A stretch of 64,000 bases of DNA from Bradyrhizobium diazoefficiens (GTDB lineage: Bacteria; Pseudomonadota; Alphaproteobacteria; Rhizobiales; Xanthobacteraceae). Below, piece after piece: positions 55,202-63,990 of this stretch. The stretch is from NCBI RefSeq assembly GCF_016616235.1, contig NZ_CP067100.1, positions 6,569,001-6,633,000 of the forward strand. The letters are read 5' to 3'. Position numbers and translations under genes: made by a program. Under the pieces are notes generated by a model. It was not told the origin of the DNA. It made no database searches and worked only from the letters and a program-made list of their open reading frames with translations. The stretch's first letter is position 1; every line of letters begins with the position of its first letter.

Positions 55202-55423
55202 CTAGTCAGAATTCCGACCGATCGCGCGTTCGATCCGTTCGCGCATAGCGGGATCGATATCTTTGGCGCCAAGCAATTTTGGCGATGGCGCCTCCTGCAC
55301 TTGGAGAGCAGGTCTATCCCAGCTGGCACAGCCCCCGAGCCCCAGAATGGCGAGGAGAACCGAGCACGAGAGCGGACAAAATGAACGCGACTGCGTTGGG
55401 ACTATGTTCTGACGTGACTTCAT
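55202..55423 (-). CDS. small lipoprotein downstream of rhcV
   Basis: A 73-residue lipoprotein: hydrophobic signal CSVLLAILGLGGC with lipobox LGGC, then a short tail (ASWDRPALQVQEAPSPKLLG, then DIDPAMRERIERAIGR). It is last in the rhcV operon (54 bases after rhcV). T3SS clusters often include a small pilotin-type lipoprotein for the secretin; this is a candidate, though the CpaD-like lipoprotein is another. Family not recognised. Confidence 0.7.
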   Translation of the reverse strand: MKSRQNIVPTQSRSFCPLSCSVLLAILGLGGCASWDRPALQVQEAPSPKLLGAKDIDPAMRERIERAIGRNSD

Positions 55424-55476
55424 GCGGTCCTTCTCAGATCGAGCGCTGAGCCGGTGAATCGGCTGTAGCGAGCATG

Positions 55477-57540
55477 TTACGAACTTGCTCCGACGGAGCC
55501 TTGTCCTTCGTGGACTGTCAGCGTGATCGATCCAACGGGATGGACCGTGAAGTCCGTCGCAAGGTCCTGATAGGAGAGAACAGCAAGCTCGATCCCATTG
55601 CGGGTGAGAAACCCGCGGACAAAGCGTCGGACATCCATCGAAGTCAGGATAACGGGATGGGTCTGACCCGGCACTCTGTTCGAGTTGATCTGACGCATTT
55701 TTGACAGCAGCGCTTCGCTTTGCTCCTCAGACAACACCAGGTAGGGTCCTTTGGCAGTCTCGCGCACCGCGCTGCGCACGATCTCCTCAGTTTGACGCTC
55801 GATGATAAAGACGGGCACGACGCGATGAGGGTTGGCATAGCGGTGGCAGATCTGCCGCTTCAAACCGGAGCGAACATGTTCCGTGAGTAAGACGGTGTTT
55901 TGTTCTCGTCCACCCCATTCGGCCAATGCTTCCAAGACCAGCCGGGTATTTCGGATCGGAATTCCCTCCTCCAACAAACGCCGCAGAACGTCGGCTACCT
56001 TGGGGATGGGGGTGGTACGTAAAACCTCCTTCACCAGATCGGAATATTCGGCCTCCATTCGGGCCAGCAATTGGCGCGTCTCCTGGATACCGACCAAGCA
56101 CTGTGCATAGCGGGTCAAAGCCGAATGCACGCGCAAAGCCAGAATCTCAACGGGACGGCGGTGCCCAATGCCGGCTGCCGTGAGAGCCGGTGCATTGCAT
56201 TTGTCGATCCATATTTTATCCGTCTCCGGGTCCTGCCGGAACGGAATGCCACTCAGTTCGATGTTGGCCAAATCGTCATTGAGCGCCAGCTGCGTTGGAT
56301 CAATGAGATCCTGATCGACCGGCACACCCTCGACATCCACCCTGAACCGTGATTCTGGCAAGCGCTCGTCGAGCTCAATGGGGATGCGCGGAATCGCAAT
56401 GCCCAGATCCGCTGACACCAGTCCCGAAACGCGTGCAATGTGCTGTTGCAATTCGTCCTTGTCGATCGCCTGTGTCAGACTGGGCGCGAGGAACAACGCG
56501 ATTGGAAGTGCCTCCGCAGGGACGGTTTGCTTCTGAGGCTGAGCGGGCGGCGGGGTAGAGGCGCTTTTCTTGTGGACCACACTCTCGGCAAAGCTCGCCG
56601 CCGCAAACACCGCGGCCAAACCGAAAAACACGGGGAGCGGGAATCCCGGAATGGCCCCCATGACAACCAGGACGCAGGCTGCCAGTCGCAACGCGTAAGG
56701 ATTGGCCGTAAGCTGGTTTACGATATCGGTACCGAGATTGAGCCTGGCAACTCCATTGACACGCGTGATGATCGTTCCGGCTGTAATCGACAGCAGGAGC
56801 GAGGGAATCTGTGAAATAAGCGCATCGCCTATGGTCAGAAGGGTATACTGATGCAGCGCCTCGGCGAAAGACATGCCCTTGGAGAGCCCAATAGACGCCC
56901 CGCCCAGCATGTTGATGCAGATGACCACCAACCCTGCGATGGCATCGCCCTTCACGAATTTCATGGCGCCGTCCATGGCCCCATAAAGCTGGCTTTCTCT
57001 CTCCAATGTCGCGCGTCGGCTGCGGGCCTCGTTCTGATCGATATGGCCATTGCGCAGTTCCGCGTCGATCCCCATCTGCTTACCGGGCAGAGCATCGAGC
57101 GTGAAGCGCGCCGCCACCTCCGCCACGCGTTCAGCGCCCTTGGCGACCACGATGAATTGCACCATGGTTACGACCAAGAATATGACAATGCCGACGACGA
57201 TATTTCCCGATATGACGAAGTCACCGAACGTGTGAATGATGCTGCCGGCATCCCCCTCCGCCAAGATCAGCCGCGTTGTCGAGATGGTGAGCGACAGACG
57301 GAATATTGTCGAAATCAGAATGACGCTCGGCAAGGACGAGAACTCAAGCGGCGTGCTGATATAGAGCGCAACCATCAGCAGCAGTATGGCCAAGCTGAGA
57401 TTAAAACCGATGAGCGTATCGATTGCCATGGTCGGGATCGGCATGATCATCATGCTGATCGTCAGAAGCAGCATCAACGCGACCATGAGATCGGACTTTG
57501 TCGATGCGCGCACAATGATGTCACGCAGGACGCGGGTCAT
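55477..57540 (-). CDS. rhcV: RhcV, major T3SS export-gate protein (SctV/FlhA family)
   Basis: A 687-residue protein from the ATG at 57540 (MTRVLRDIIVRASTKSDLMV); the frame is open 36 codons upstream inside the preceding gene. The N-terminal half has 7-8 transmembrane helices with the family motifs PTMAIDTLIGFNLSLAILLL, SLPSVILISTIFRLSLTIST, GNIVVGIVIFLVVTMVQFIV, GAERVAEVAARFTLDALPGK and FVKGDAIAGLVVICINMLGG. The C-terminal half is the cytoplasmic ring that docks chaperone-effector complexes. It overlaps the TPR gene upstream by 20 bases. All expected motifs are intact. Confidence 0.96.
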   Translation of the reverse strand: MTRVLRDIIVRASTKSDLMVALMLLLTISMMIMPIPTMAIDTLIGFNLSLAILLLMVALYISTPLEFSSLPSVILISTIFRLSLTISTTRLILAEGDAGSIIHTFGDFVISGNIVVGIVIFLVVTMVQFIVVAKGAERVAEVAARFTLDALPGKQMGIDAELRNGHIDQNEARSRRATLERESQLYGAMDGAMKFVKGDAIAGLVVICINMLGGASIGLSKGMSFAEALHQYTLLTIGDALISQIPSLLLSITAGTIITRVNGVARLNLGTDIVNQLTANPYALRLAACVLVVMGAIPGFPLPVFFGLAAVFAAASFAESVVHKKSASTPPPAQPQKQTVPAEALPIALFLAPSLTQAIDKDELQQHIARVSGLVSADLGIAIPRIPIELDERLPESRFRVDVEGVPVDQDLIDPTQLALNDDLANIELSGIPFRQDPETDKIWIDKCNAPALTAAGIGHRRPVEILALRVHSALTRYAQCLVGIQETRQLLARMEAEYSDLVKEVLRTTPIPKVADVLRRLLEEGIPIRNTRLVLEALAEWGGREQNTVLLTEHVRSGLKRQICHRYANPHRVVPVFIIERQTEEIVRSAVRETAKGPYLVLSEEQSEALLSKMRQINSNRVPGQTHPVILTSMDVRRFVRGFLTRNGIELAVLSYQDLATDFTVHPVGSITLTVHEGQGSVGASS

Positions 57541-57964
57541 GGAATCCTTCTGATTGTTGTTTGGCAAGAACCGTGCCGCCACGCAACGAAACGTAGTTTT
57601 GGAAAACCGCGCGCGCCTCCTCCATGCGGCCCGCCCGGCGCAAGGCATGGCTACGTAAAAGCGTCAAAGGAATGCGCGATGACGGAGCGTCATCAACTGT
57701 ATCAAGTCTATCCAGGATCGGCAGCGCTTCATCGCCAAGGCCCTCCGAGATGAGGGCGTAGGCGAGAATCCGGAGTAGATCGACGTCTTGGGAATTGTTG
57801 CGGACGATGAGCCGCAACAGAGCTACGCTTTGAGCCCCCTGCCCGCATGCAAGATGGAGATAGGAGAGGGCGCAGAGCAAATCCCGCTCCTGCCCGGACG
57901 TCAGCCAGACGCTACCGGTGTTGGAAAGCTCTGTTGTCGGCTGCGCTCCATCGCAATGGACCAT
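57521..57964 (-). CDS. TPR-like T3SS cluster protein (Y4yS/SctY-like)
   Basis: A 147-residue protein with TPR-like helical pairs (ERDLLCALSYLHLACGQGAQ, LLRILAYALISEGLGDEALP, LLRSHALRRAGRMEEARAVF). Small TPR proteins precede or follow sctV in several T3SS, where they act as co-chaperones or platform proteins; in NGR234 the comparable gene is y4yS. The C-terminal end overlaps the rhcV start, and it directly abuts the gene before it. Confidence 0.72.
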   Translation of the reverse strand: MVHCDGAQPTTELSNTGSVWLTSGQERDLLCALSYLHLACGQGAQSVALLRLIVRNNSQDVDLLRILAYALISEGLGDEALPILDRLDTVDDAPSSRIPLTLLRSHALRRAGRMEEARAVFQNYVSLRGGTVLAKQQSEGFHDPRPA

Positions 57965-57966
57965 GG

Positions 57967-58509
57967 CTAGGCTTCAATCAAGCTGTTCCGATTCTGGCGG
58001 AGAAGGATCAGCCACTGCAGTGCCTGCTGCAGGACGACCGCACCTTCGCGCGCCATCGAATCCGCAGGCACCGTCGAGAGCTTAAGGGCGAGACGTTCCA
58101 GAACAATGCCGTACGGCTCTGCCCCCAGCAGGTCTGGATGGCGCAGCCGTGGTGTGACGAAAGCGAGCAGATCATGCGCAATATCGCGGCCATAGAGCGA
58201 CGCCAGAGCTGCGGGCGAGTCGACCTCATGGATGGGGCGGCGCATCTCGTTGAGGCTGACGCGCCCGGCCGCATCAATATCTTTAACCTCCGATACGGCT
58301 TCGATCGCCACATCCCGCTGCAAATATGGCGCGTTCAGTTCCCTCCGGACCGACGCTTGCTCGTTCTCATCCTTTGCACGAGGGCCGTCGATCTCAACCT
58401 CGTTGAGTTGGTCTATGGTTGGCTCGACGCCTGGTGCGTGATGGCCCTCATCAACTCTCTGCGAAGCAGTGCCAGGACGGACATCGTGGCGGGACAGCTT
58501 TGACATCAC
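57967..58509 (-). CDS. T3SS-operon protein of unknown function
   Basis: A 180-residue protein located between rhcD and the TPR gene in the tts-box-driven operon. N-terminal half polar (MMSKLSRHDVRPGTASQRVD), C-terminal half helical (LASLYGRDIAHDLLAFVTPR, GIVLERLALKLSTVPADSMA, VVLQQALQWLILLRQNRNSL). By size and place it may be the SctX-like or gatekeeper-type protein seen upstream of sctV in other systems, but I do not recognise it by sequence. Confidence 0.65.
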   Translation of the reverse strand: MMSKLSRHDVRPGTASQRVDEGHHAPGVEPTIDQLNEVEIDGPRAKDENEQASVRRELNAPYLQRDVAIEAVSEVKDIDAAGRVSLNEMRRPIHEVDSPAALASLYGRDIAHDLLAFVTPRLRHPDLLGAEPYGIVLERLALKLSTVPADSMAREGAVVLQQALQWLILLRQNRNSLIEA

Positions 58510-58543
58510 GCTCTCCTAAGTTTCCTTCCGCTGCTCGGTACGT

Positions 58544-59494
58544 CTAGTAGGGGATGACAGCAAAACGTCCATTCCGACTTAGCAACACACGCCTCTCCTC
58601 AATTTGGCTAACCGACCATCCGTCGGCCAACAGAGCACCGACGAAATATTTCTGCCCACCGATCAGCAGATAGGGCTGGACTCCACGCCAAACAGCTTCC
58701 AGGGCGATTGCGGATGGCTGCTTGTCCTCCTTGACCAGCACTGCGTTTACGAGTGTCAGCTCGCCATTTGTGCGACGATCGAACCATTGCTGGAGCTCCT
58801 GCCACTTCGCAACTGTTGCAGGTGTGACGGTTCCCTCAGCACTAACAAAACCCGGCCCAGGACCGACCCTGATATCGAACAGGCCCGCCTTATCAAGTTC
58901 TTGTTTCAACAGTTCGGCTGCGTCTTGGGCATGCCTATCGTTAGGGCGATTCATCCGCAGCTTGGGTGCGAGCTCGGCAGCAGTCGGCGCATTGGCGCCC
59001 GGTGCACCTCCGTTGGCCTTGAAGACCACGGGCAAGAGAGCACCGATCGCGACAAGGCCGAGCAGCACGAGGGCCAACGCCGAGATCGAAGCCCGGGATA
59101 GGCCGATCGCGTGATCTTCGAGCGCATTCTGCATCGACCAGCGAATAGACATCGCCCCCACATGGACGACCACGGGAAGGGAGTGAACGACGCGTTCGCC
59201 TGCTGCAACCTCCCCCTCGCCCGCCGCAGTGCTGATGGCTGCAAGGGCCTCGATCTCGATCGAGTTACCGCCGAGGGTGACACGAAGGTGATGCGGTTCG
59301 AGCTCTTGCTCGACGAAGATCATATCTGCGTCGAAGCCACTACCGATAAGACTCGTTCCAACCGGCGCTTTTCCGCCTAGCCCAGCATAAAATCCCGATA
59401 GCACCTCGAACTGGAAGGAGGCGGCCTCATTCACGGACAATCCCCACCAACCAAGAGGAGCAGGCGCAGGGATCACCGTACGACTCACTCCCAA
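58544..59494 (-). CDS. RhcD-type T3SS inner-ring protein (SctD/YscD, Y4yQ-like)
   Basis: A 316-residue protein. The N-terminal cytoplasmic FHA-like domain (FQFEVLSGFYAGLGGKAPVG, LIGSGFDADMIFVEQELEPH), a single membrane helix (ISALALVLLGLVAIGALLPV), then periplasmic ring/BON-like domains (LKQELDKAGLFDIRVGPGPG, VSAEGTVTPATVAKWQEL, YLLIGGQKYFVGALLADGWS). This is the SctD layout; the NGR234 counterpart is y4yQ. Start TTG at 59494 or GTG two codons later. It forms the outer part of the inner-membrane rings around RhcJ. Confidence 0.85.
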   Translation of the reverse strand: MGVSRTVIPAPAPLGWWGLSVNEAASFQFEVLSGFYAGLGGKAPVGTSLIGSGFDADMIFVEQELEPHHLRVTLGGNSIEIEALAAISTAAGEGEVAAGERVVHSLPVVVHVGAMSIRWSMQNALEDHAIGLSRASISALALVLLGLVAIGALLPVVFKANGGAPGANAPTAAELAPKLRMNRPNDRHAQDAAELLKQELDKAGLFDIRVGPGPGFVSAEGTVTPATVAKWQELQQWFDRRTNGELTLVNAVLVKEDKQPSAIALEAVWRGVQPYLLIGGQKYFVGALLADGWSVSQIEERRVLLSRNGRFAVIPY

Positions 59495-59561
59495 GCCGCA
59501 CTAGTCACATCGCCGCCGACGACGAGAAAAGCAGAGCAAGGACTGCCCCGCTTTTCCGGTG

Positions 59562-59876
59562 TTACCCGTTGACACGCTCGCTGGCCGCCTTCCTCTCGCT
59601 CGAGAGCTCGGTCGACAATGAACGCAACCGCATGTCCTGAACCATGGCCTCCTGGTTAACCGCCTTCAACTCTGCGATGAGCGCCTCGAAAGTGGCGGCG
59701 CCACCAACCTTATCGATCACAGCCCCAGCGCCCGATGCCACCGCAGACCCCCTGCTAGCATTGCTCGAGTCTCTGGCCGCGTCCTTGGACTTGTCGTTCG
59801 CGGACTTATTGTCGACCTTGCTTTCATCGAAGTCATGACCACCACCATGAGAGTTCACACCACTTGTTTTGGTCAC
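59562..59876 (-). CDS. small secreted T3SS protein (NopA/NopC type)
   Basis: A 104-residue protein from a GTG at 59876 with AGAAGG about 10 bases upstream; the frame opens 20 codons earlier. The N-terminal half is polar and Asp/Ser/Lys-rich (KTSGVNSHGGGHDFDESKVD), the C-terminal half an amphipathic helix pair (ATFEALIAELKAVNQEAMVQ, DMRLRSLSTELSSERK). In rhizobia two small secreted proteins, NopC and the pilin NopA, are encoded head-to-tail before the y4yQ gene; this is the second of the pair. Which name applies cannot be decided without a comparison. Confidence 0.75.
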   Translation of the reverse strand: MTKTSGVNSHGGGHDFDESKVDNKSANDKSKDAARDSSNASRGSAVASGAGAVIDKVGGAATFEALIAELKAVNQEAMVQDMRLRSLSTELSSERKAASERVNG

Positions 59877-59942
59877 TTCATTTACCTTCTGTTGGTCTCT
59901 GCCGCCACCGTGCGACACTCCCCGACGCCGAACCATTCGGCG

Positions 59943-60125
59943 TCAGGCGTCCTCTTCTGTTTCAGCCACGGCTTCGTGAAGATTCGCCATGTTTCGGTCC
60001 ATCATCTGCAGCGCAACCGATCCAAGGACCGAACCAAAAGCTTTTTCCAGTTCTTGTTGCTGAGCTGCAGATTGCGAACTATCGCTCTCCTTCGCGTGAA
60101 CCACGCTTTCGATTGCGCCCGACAT
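59943..60125 (-). CDS. small secreted T3SS protein (NopA/NopC type), first gene of operon
   Basis: A 60-residue protein from the ATG at 60125 (MSGAIESVVHAKESDSSQSA), followed by one long helix (QELEKAFGSVLGSVALQMMD, then NMANLHEAVAETEED). The frame opens 12 codons further upstream, but that lies too near the tts box. The size is that of the NopA pilin (about 7 kDa). The gene is first after the tts box at 60184 and heads the operon that ends with rhcV. Assignment between NopA and NopC is open. Confidence 0.75.
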   Translation of the reverse strand: MSGAIESVVHAKESDSSQSAAQQQELEKAFGSVLGSVALQMMDRNMANLHEAVAETEEDA

Positions 60126-60183
60126 CTGGTGCTTCTCACTTCCGTTCCAGAAAGCTGGCATCGCCGACTAGCGATCCACATTG

Positions 60184-60221
60184 CGTAGGCTAGTGGGGGT
60201 AGCTGTCGAGAAGCTGACGAG
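60184..60221 (-). promoter_or_regulatory. tts box of the nopA/nopC-rhcV operon
   Basis: Minus strand CTCGTCAGCTTCTCGACAGC followed by TACCCCCACTAGCCTACG. Good match to the other tts boxes, including the TAGC tail. It ends about 60 bases before the first gene. Confidence 0.9.
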
Positions 60222-60663
60222 CCAAGACGGAATCCGACGACAACCTCAATATCAGTGAACATCGGCGCTGAGAGCCCGACATCGTCCACCACGCCGGAAC
60301 TGCCACAGCGCGAGTTCAACCGGCTTGAGACCTAAGCTCCACAAAGCCTCCGCCCGCCAGACCTGACGCCCGATCAGCCGTACGTTATCGGATTCTCGAG
60401 CAGACGTTAGATCGTAGCGGGCCGCACACCCTGTCACTGGCTGTGGAAATGCCGACGGAATCGGCGGTCATATTGTTGCGCGTCCCCTCGATGATCGTAT
60501 CCGCGATCGCCGACGGGAAGCCGTCCCCCATACGTCCAATAGACCGCCTCGTGTTGAGGTCATGTGCGTGCTTGCGCGAGGCGAGAGAATATTGAGGACC
60601 ACGTAGGTCCGTATCCGGTGACAATCAAGGTGGCGCCGGTGGCTCAACGTGAACCTTCCAGGA
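60222..60663. other. intergenic region between the two divergent tts boxes
   Basis: About 440 bases between the minus-strand tts box (60184-60221) and the plus-strand box of nopX (60664-60701). No other feature supported. Confidence 0.5.
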
Positions 60664-60701
60664 CTCGTCAGCTTGTCGAAAGGTCGCAGTCCTACGAAAG
60701 C
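60664..60701 (+). promoter_or_regulatory. tts box of nopX
   Basis: CTCGTCAGCTTGTCGAAAGG followed by TCGCAGTCCTACGAAAGC. The first 18 bases fit the tts box pattern exactly; the tail is weaker than in the other boxes. It lies inside the open frame of nopX, so the true start must be downstream of it. Confidence 0.88.
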
Positions 60702-60728
60702 GTTGATCTCAAGACGCCTCTACCGTCT

Positions 60729-62627
60729 ATGTCCGCAGGGGAAACAAACACGGTGCAGCTCAACAACTTCTCGCGCCCCACCAATTCAGATCAAGCTCAG
60801 TTTATTCTTCCCGAGGCTTCGCCGGCAGTGTTCTCGCAGATGCCGGGGCATATACGGCAAAGCGATGCTTCGCTCTTCGAATCAGCGGTGTCCCTTTACT
60901 CGCCGCAGGACAAGCCCGAAGACTCCTCCACGCCACCAGATCTGCTGCAGCGAAACTTGCAGACGGCGCAGGATTCAATGGACGAAATGCCGGCGCACTT
61001 GAAGGCGTCGATCAAGGCATTCGAGAAGGCATTCGAGCAGCAACCGCTCCCCCCCGCCCCCGTCGAACAATCAGAGCCGACCGAGCCTGCTCCACCGCCT
61101 GTGCCGGCCTATCCGGTGCCAAGCACGAGGATCACGTGGAACGGCGGCACGCTAACCGATGCCGAGCTGCAGATTGTGGCAGTGCTGAACCGGCACACGG
61201 ACCAATGTCCGCTCAGTTGGGATCAGCTGGCAGACAGGGCCAACGACCCCTCGACGCCACCGGACCTGGCGGAGGCACTCTACAAGTTGCGGCAAGACCC
61301 GGAGCTCTTCTACGCGATCGGCTCTCAAGGCGACGGCCGCTGCGGAGGCAAGATCAAGGCGAACGATCTGTCCGGGTTCTCCGCCAGTCACTCGCAGGTT
61401 GCTGCGTTCCAGGAGAAGCAGGCGCGCAGCTACCAGCAGAACTACATTTCGTCCGACGGTACCGGAAATGGACAACCGTCGGCCATGACCGCCAATGATG
61501 CAATGCGCGAGCTCTACCGATATTCCGACTACCTGCCCAAGTCTCTGAGTTTGGACGAATTCAAGCAGATCGTCGATGGCAAGGCCCAACCGGGCAAGTG
61601 TCCGGCCCAGGTGATCGCGGCGGCTCAATACTTCGTCGACCATCCGGACGCCTGGAAGCAGTTGTACGGCGGCGCGATTGATCTCGTCCACAAAGAGGAT
61701 TTTCTGCAAGTCGCTTCGTCGTCCATGAATCTCACGCGGAGCGAGCTCAACACGCTCGAGACGATCAACAAAAGTCAGTCCGCATTTTTCGGGGGCGGCG
61801 TTCTGAGACGAGACAAGCTGAAGAGCATGGCCGACGACCAGAGCCTCAATCCAAACGTACGCCAAGCGGCGTCACAGCTGCTCTCGGACCCGCTGTTGTT
61901 TGGTTTGCTAAACAATTCGATTACGGGCTACAAGACCCACCACAAATTCTGGGACTTCGGCGGCGGGCATACCGTCGATTCCGGCAACATCAGCAACAAC
62001 GACTTCGCGCACTTTTACGGCAACATGTCAGCTGCGAACCGTACCGTTCAGCAGACGAAGACCCATGTCCCCACGACCGGCGACGAGACGTCCGCTGTCG
62101 CGGACATGATGATAGGGATGACCAACCAGCCAGATATTAAAGCTGCCAAGAAGAATGGCGGAGCGCTCATGCATGTGGTCGATACTGTGCTCCAGGTAGG
62201 CTCGAAGGTACTTGATTGGGAGGCCACAGCAGTCGGCTTACTCGGCTTCATTCCGGGCTTGGGCGAAATAGCGGATGCGGTAGCGATGGGGCTCGAGGTC
62301 GAGTCGCAAGCAGCGAACATTGTGCACACGGCTATTACCGGAGGCAATATGAAAAAGGCGCTGGCAGAAGCAGGTCTCAATGTCGCCGCGCAGGCCATTG
62401 GCTGTATCGCGGGGCCGCAGGTCAAATTGGCGATGCGCGAGGGCCTCGCAAAGACGGTGCTGCAAGAGGCGGCGACGAGAGGGATCGATATGACGATCTC
62501 GGAGGCGCAATCCTATGCGGACAACTATTTGAACGACCTGAAGGCGCGGCTTGAGACCGAGTCGACGAGCGTCGCCGATGTTCCGGGTAAGGCCGCCATC
62601 ACGCCGTCGTCTCAGAACGCGGCCTGA
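60729..62627 (+). CDS. nopX: NopX (NolX), T3SS translocon protein
   Basis: A 632-residue protein of the NolX/HrpF family, which inserts into the plant plasma membrane to let effectors pass. The frame opens at 60564, but the tts box at 60664 rules out that start. I use the ATG at 60729; a GTG at 60753 or an ATG at 60840 are also possible, since 60729 is only 27 bases from the box. Seen: a Pro-rich segment (PAPVEQSEPTEPAPPPVPAY), then HrpF-like repeats (DAELQIVAVLNRHTDQCPLS, GGKIKANDLSGFSASHSQVA, LTRSELNTLETINKSQ), and near the C-terminus hydrophobic helices (EATAVGLLGFIPGLGEIADA). Normal family length. Confidence 0.92.
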   Translation: MSAGETNTVQLNNFSRPTNSDQAQFILPEASPAVFSQMPGHIRQSDASLFESAVSLYSPQDKPEDSSTPPDLLQRNLQTAQDSMDEMPAHLKASIKAFEKAFEQQPLPPAPVEQSEPTEPAPPPVPAYPVPSTRITWNGGTLTDAELQIVAVLNRHTDQCPLSWDQLADRANDPSTPPDLAEALYKLRQDPELFYAIGSQGDGRCGGKIKANDLSGFSASHSQVAAFQEKQARSYQQNYISSDGTGNGQPSAMTANDAMRELYRYSDYLPKSLSLDEFKQIVDGKAQPGKCPAQVIAAAQYFVDHPDAWKQLYGGAIDLVHKEDFLQVASSSMNLTRSELNTLETINKSQSAFFGGGVLRRDKLKSMADDQSLNPNVRQAASQLLSDPLLFGLLNNSITGYKTHHKFWDFGGGHTVDSGNISNNDFAHFYGNMSAANRTVQQTKTHVPTTGDETSAVADMMIGMTNQPDIKAAKKNGGALMHVVDTVLQVGSKVLDWEATAVGLLGFIPGLGEIADAVAMGLEVESQAANIVHTAITGGNMKKALAEAGLNVAAQAIGCIAGPQVKLAMREGLAKTVLQEAATRGIDMTISEAQSYADNYLNDLKARLETESTSVADVPGKAAITPSSQNAA

Positions 62628-63186
62628 GGCCGGTTGCGCTGGCAATCTCCGGCTCGGTGTATCCTTTCAATGGCGAATGATGCGAACCTCGCCGCCACGT
62701 TCAAGCGCGTAACGGCGAGGACCTCGCGCAGAAGACTCCACCTTCCACCGAGAAGCCGTCCCTTGGCAAGCGTGAGAAGAATGCGCGCCGGCAACAGGCA
62801 CTCTCAGCAGCAAGTGAACCCCTGGCGCTAACGCCGCCGTTGCATGCAACGTCCGATCGCCCTGCCTTGGGTCTGGCCGAGACTGCGAGCAGGGCCAGCT
62901 CGACGCCTTGGAACGCGGTTTTGGCTCGGCTACAAGGCAAATTGCTTGCTATGTGCCAGATTTCGACGGGCGGGTATTTTCGAACCTGACGATCGGCTTT
63001 TCTAACTGAACCCTCTGCGGTCGAGACCTCACCTCCGAGCTTAACTCGGAGGTGTCCAAACCTCTATTCTCAATCAATCCAGCTGTCCTTGCGCTCTGTG
63101 CTGAACAGGGGGGAATGGATCCCGCATTCTTGCTGAGCTTGCCGGCGTTGTTAGAACGCCAGTTGTCCGCCGAGTGCAGGCCCGGC
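62628..63186. other. intergenic region between nopX and nopT
   Basis: About 560 bases. It has a perfect 10-bp inverted repeat at 63030-63054. Two short + frames (from 62670 and 63052) have no good start signal and mixed composition; I do not call them. nopX and nopT converge here. Confidence 0.45.
63030..63054. terminator. perfect hairpin between the convergent nopX and nopT genes
   Basis: CACCTCCGAG (63030-63039) pairs with CTCGGAGGTG (63045-63054) around CTTAA. No T-run on either side. By position it could end either gene, more likely nopT, or simply be a structural repeat. Confidence 0.4.
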
Positions 63187-63990
63187 TCAGTATACTTTTT
63201 GTGTGGTGATTGTCGTCAAATGCTGCTGGTTGGGGTTCCTGTAACGATTGGCGAGGCTTTGCCACAAGCCCTCCATCTCTTCTGGTTGAACGGTAAATTC
63301 TCCGTAGTTTGGATCGAAGAGTGTAGTACTTCCATTCGACGCCGACGTTGCGACTACGTGTGAGCCACCTTCGGCGAAATACAAACTGAGCAAATATTTC
63401 GATCCGTCGTTGGTGATTTTCCCCACCATGCGCGAGAGGCTCGAAGAGTCGCCGAATTCATAGACCTTCTCTTTTCCGGATGGCTGCAAGCCTGCTTCCC
63501 GCAACACGCTGTTTTGTGCTTCAAGGTCTGCCTGAGAAGCTTCTGCTCCTCTCCTTAGCAGGTGATCCTTCATATCCTGATACTGCTCCTGCCGCACAGC
63601 CGCTGCGCCGTGCCTTTGTGATCCGGGTGTTAGCGCACGCATTCGGGCCGACGGGGTGTTGCTGAGAATGGAGAACCACTCCGCCGTTAACCCGACGCAG
63701 ATGCCGTTTATATTCGCCTCGTGCAATTCGGCCGTCCTGTATTCGAACAGAGAGGTGCTCCACCTCGCCGGTGAGGATGTACTGGGATTGCGAGGACCGC
63801 TGGTCTGTGGCCTGCTGACGCAGCACCCCATTTTGTCGGGCAACTCCCCAGGCGGCAGCCTCCTCCGCGACGTGAGATTTGGCCTGTTTCTGCCGAATGA
63901 AAGCCTGTCAAACTCCGTGATAGGGGGCTCGGAAAGGAGCGAGTACGGCCCTGTTGGCGTCGGAGGCGAACTCGCATGGGTATCTGGCAC
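63187..63990 (-). CDS. nopT: NopT, YopT/AvrPphB-type cysteine-protease effector
   Basis: A 267-residue C58-family protease from a GTG at 63990; the frame is still open at the window's right edge, so the true start may lie outside. The catalytic triad is visible: C98 in NINGICVGL, H211 in GGSHVVATS and D226 in TLFDPNYGEF. Residues 51-57 read PDKMGCC, the self-cleavage site DKM|GCC, which after cleavage exposes Gly for myristoylation and Cys for palmitoylation and anchors the enzyme to the plant plasma membrane. Length and spacing agree with NopT of NGR234 (about 260 residues). A tts box would lie outside the window. Confidence 0.94.
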   Translation of the reverse strand: MPDTHASSPPTPTGPYSLLSEPPITEFDRLSFGRNRPNLTSRRRLPPGELPDKMGCCVSRPQTSGPRNPSTSSPARWSTSLFEYRTAELHEANINGICVGLTAEWFSILSNTPSARMRALTPGSQRHGAAAVRQEQYQDMKDHLLRRGAEASQADLEAQNSVLREAGLQPSGKEKVYEFGDSSSLSRMVGKITNDGSKYLLSLYFAEGGSHVVATSASNGSTTLFDPNYGEFTVQPEEMEGLWQSLANRYRNPNQQHLTTITTQKVY

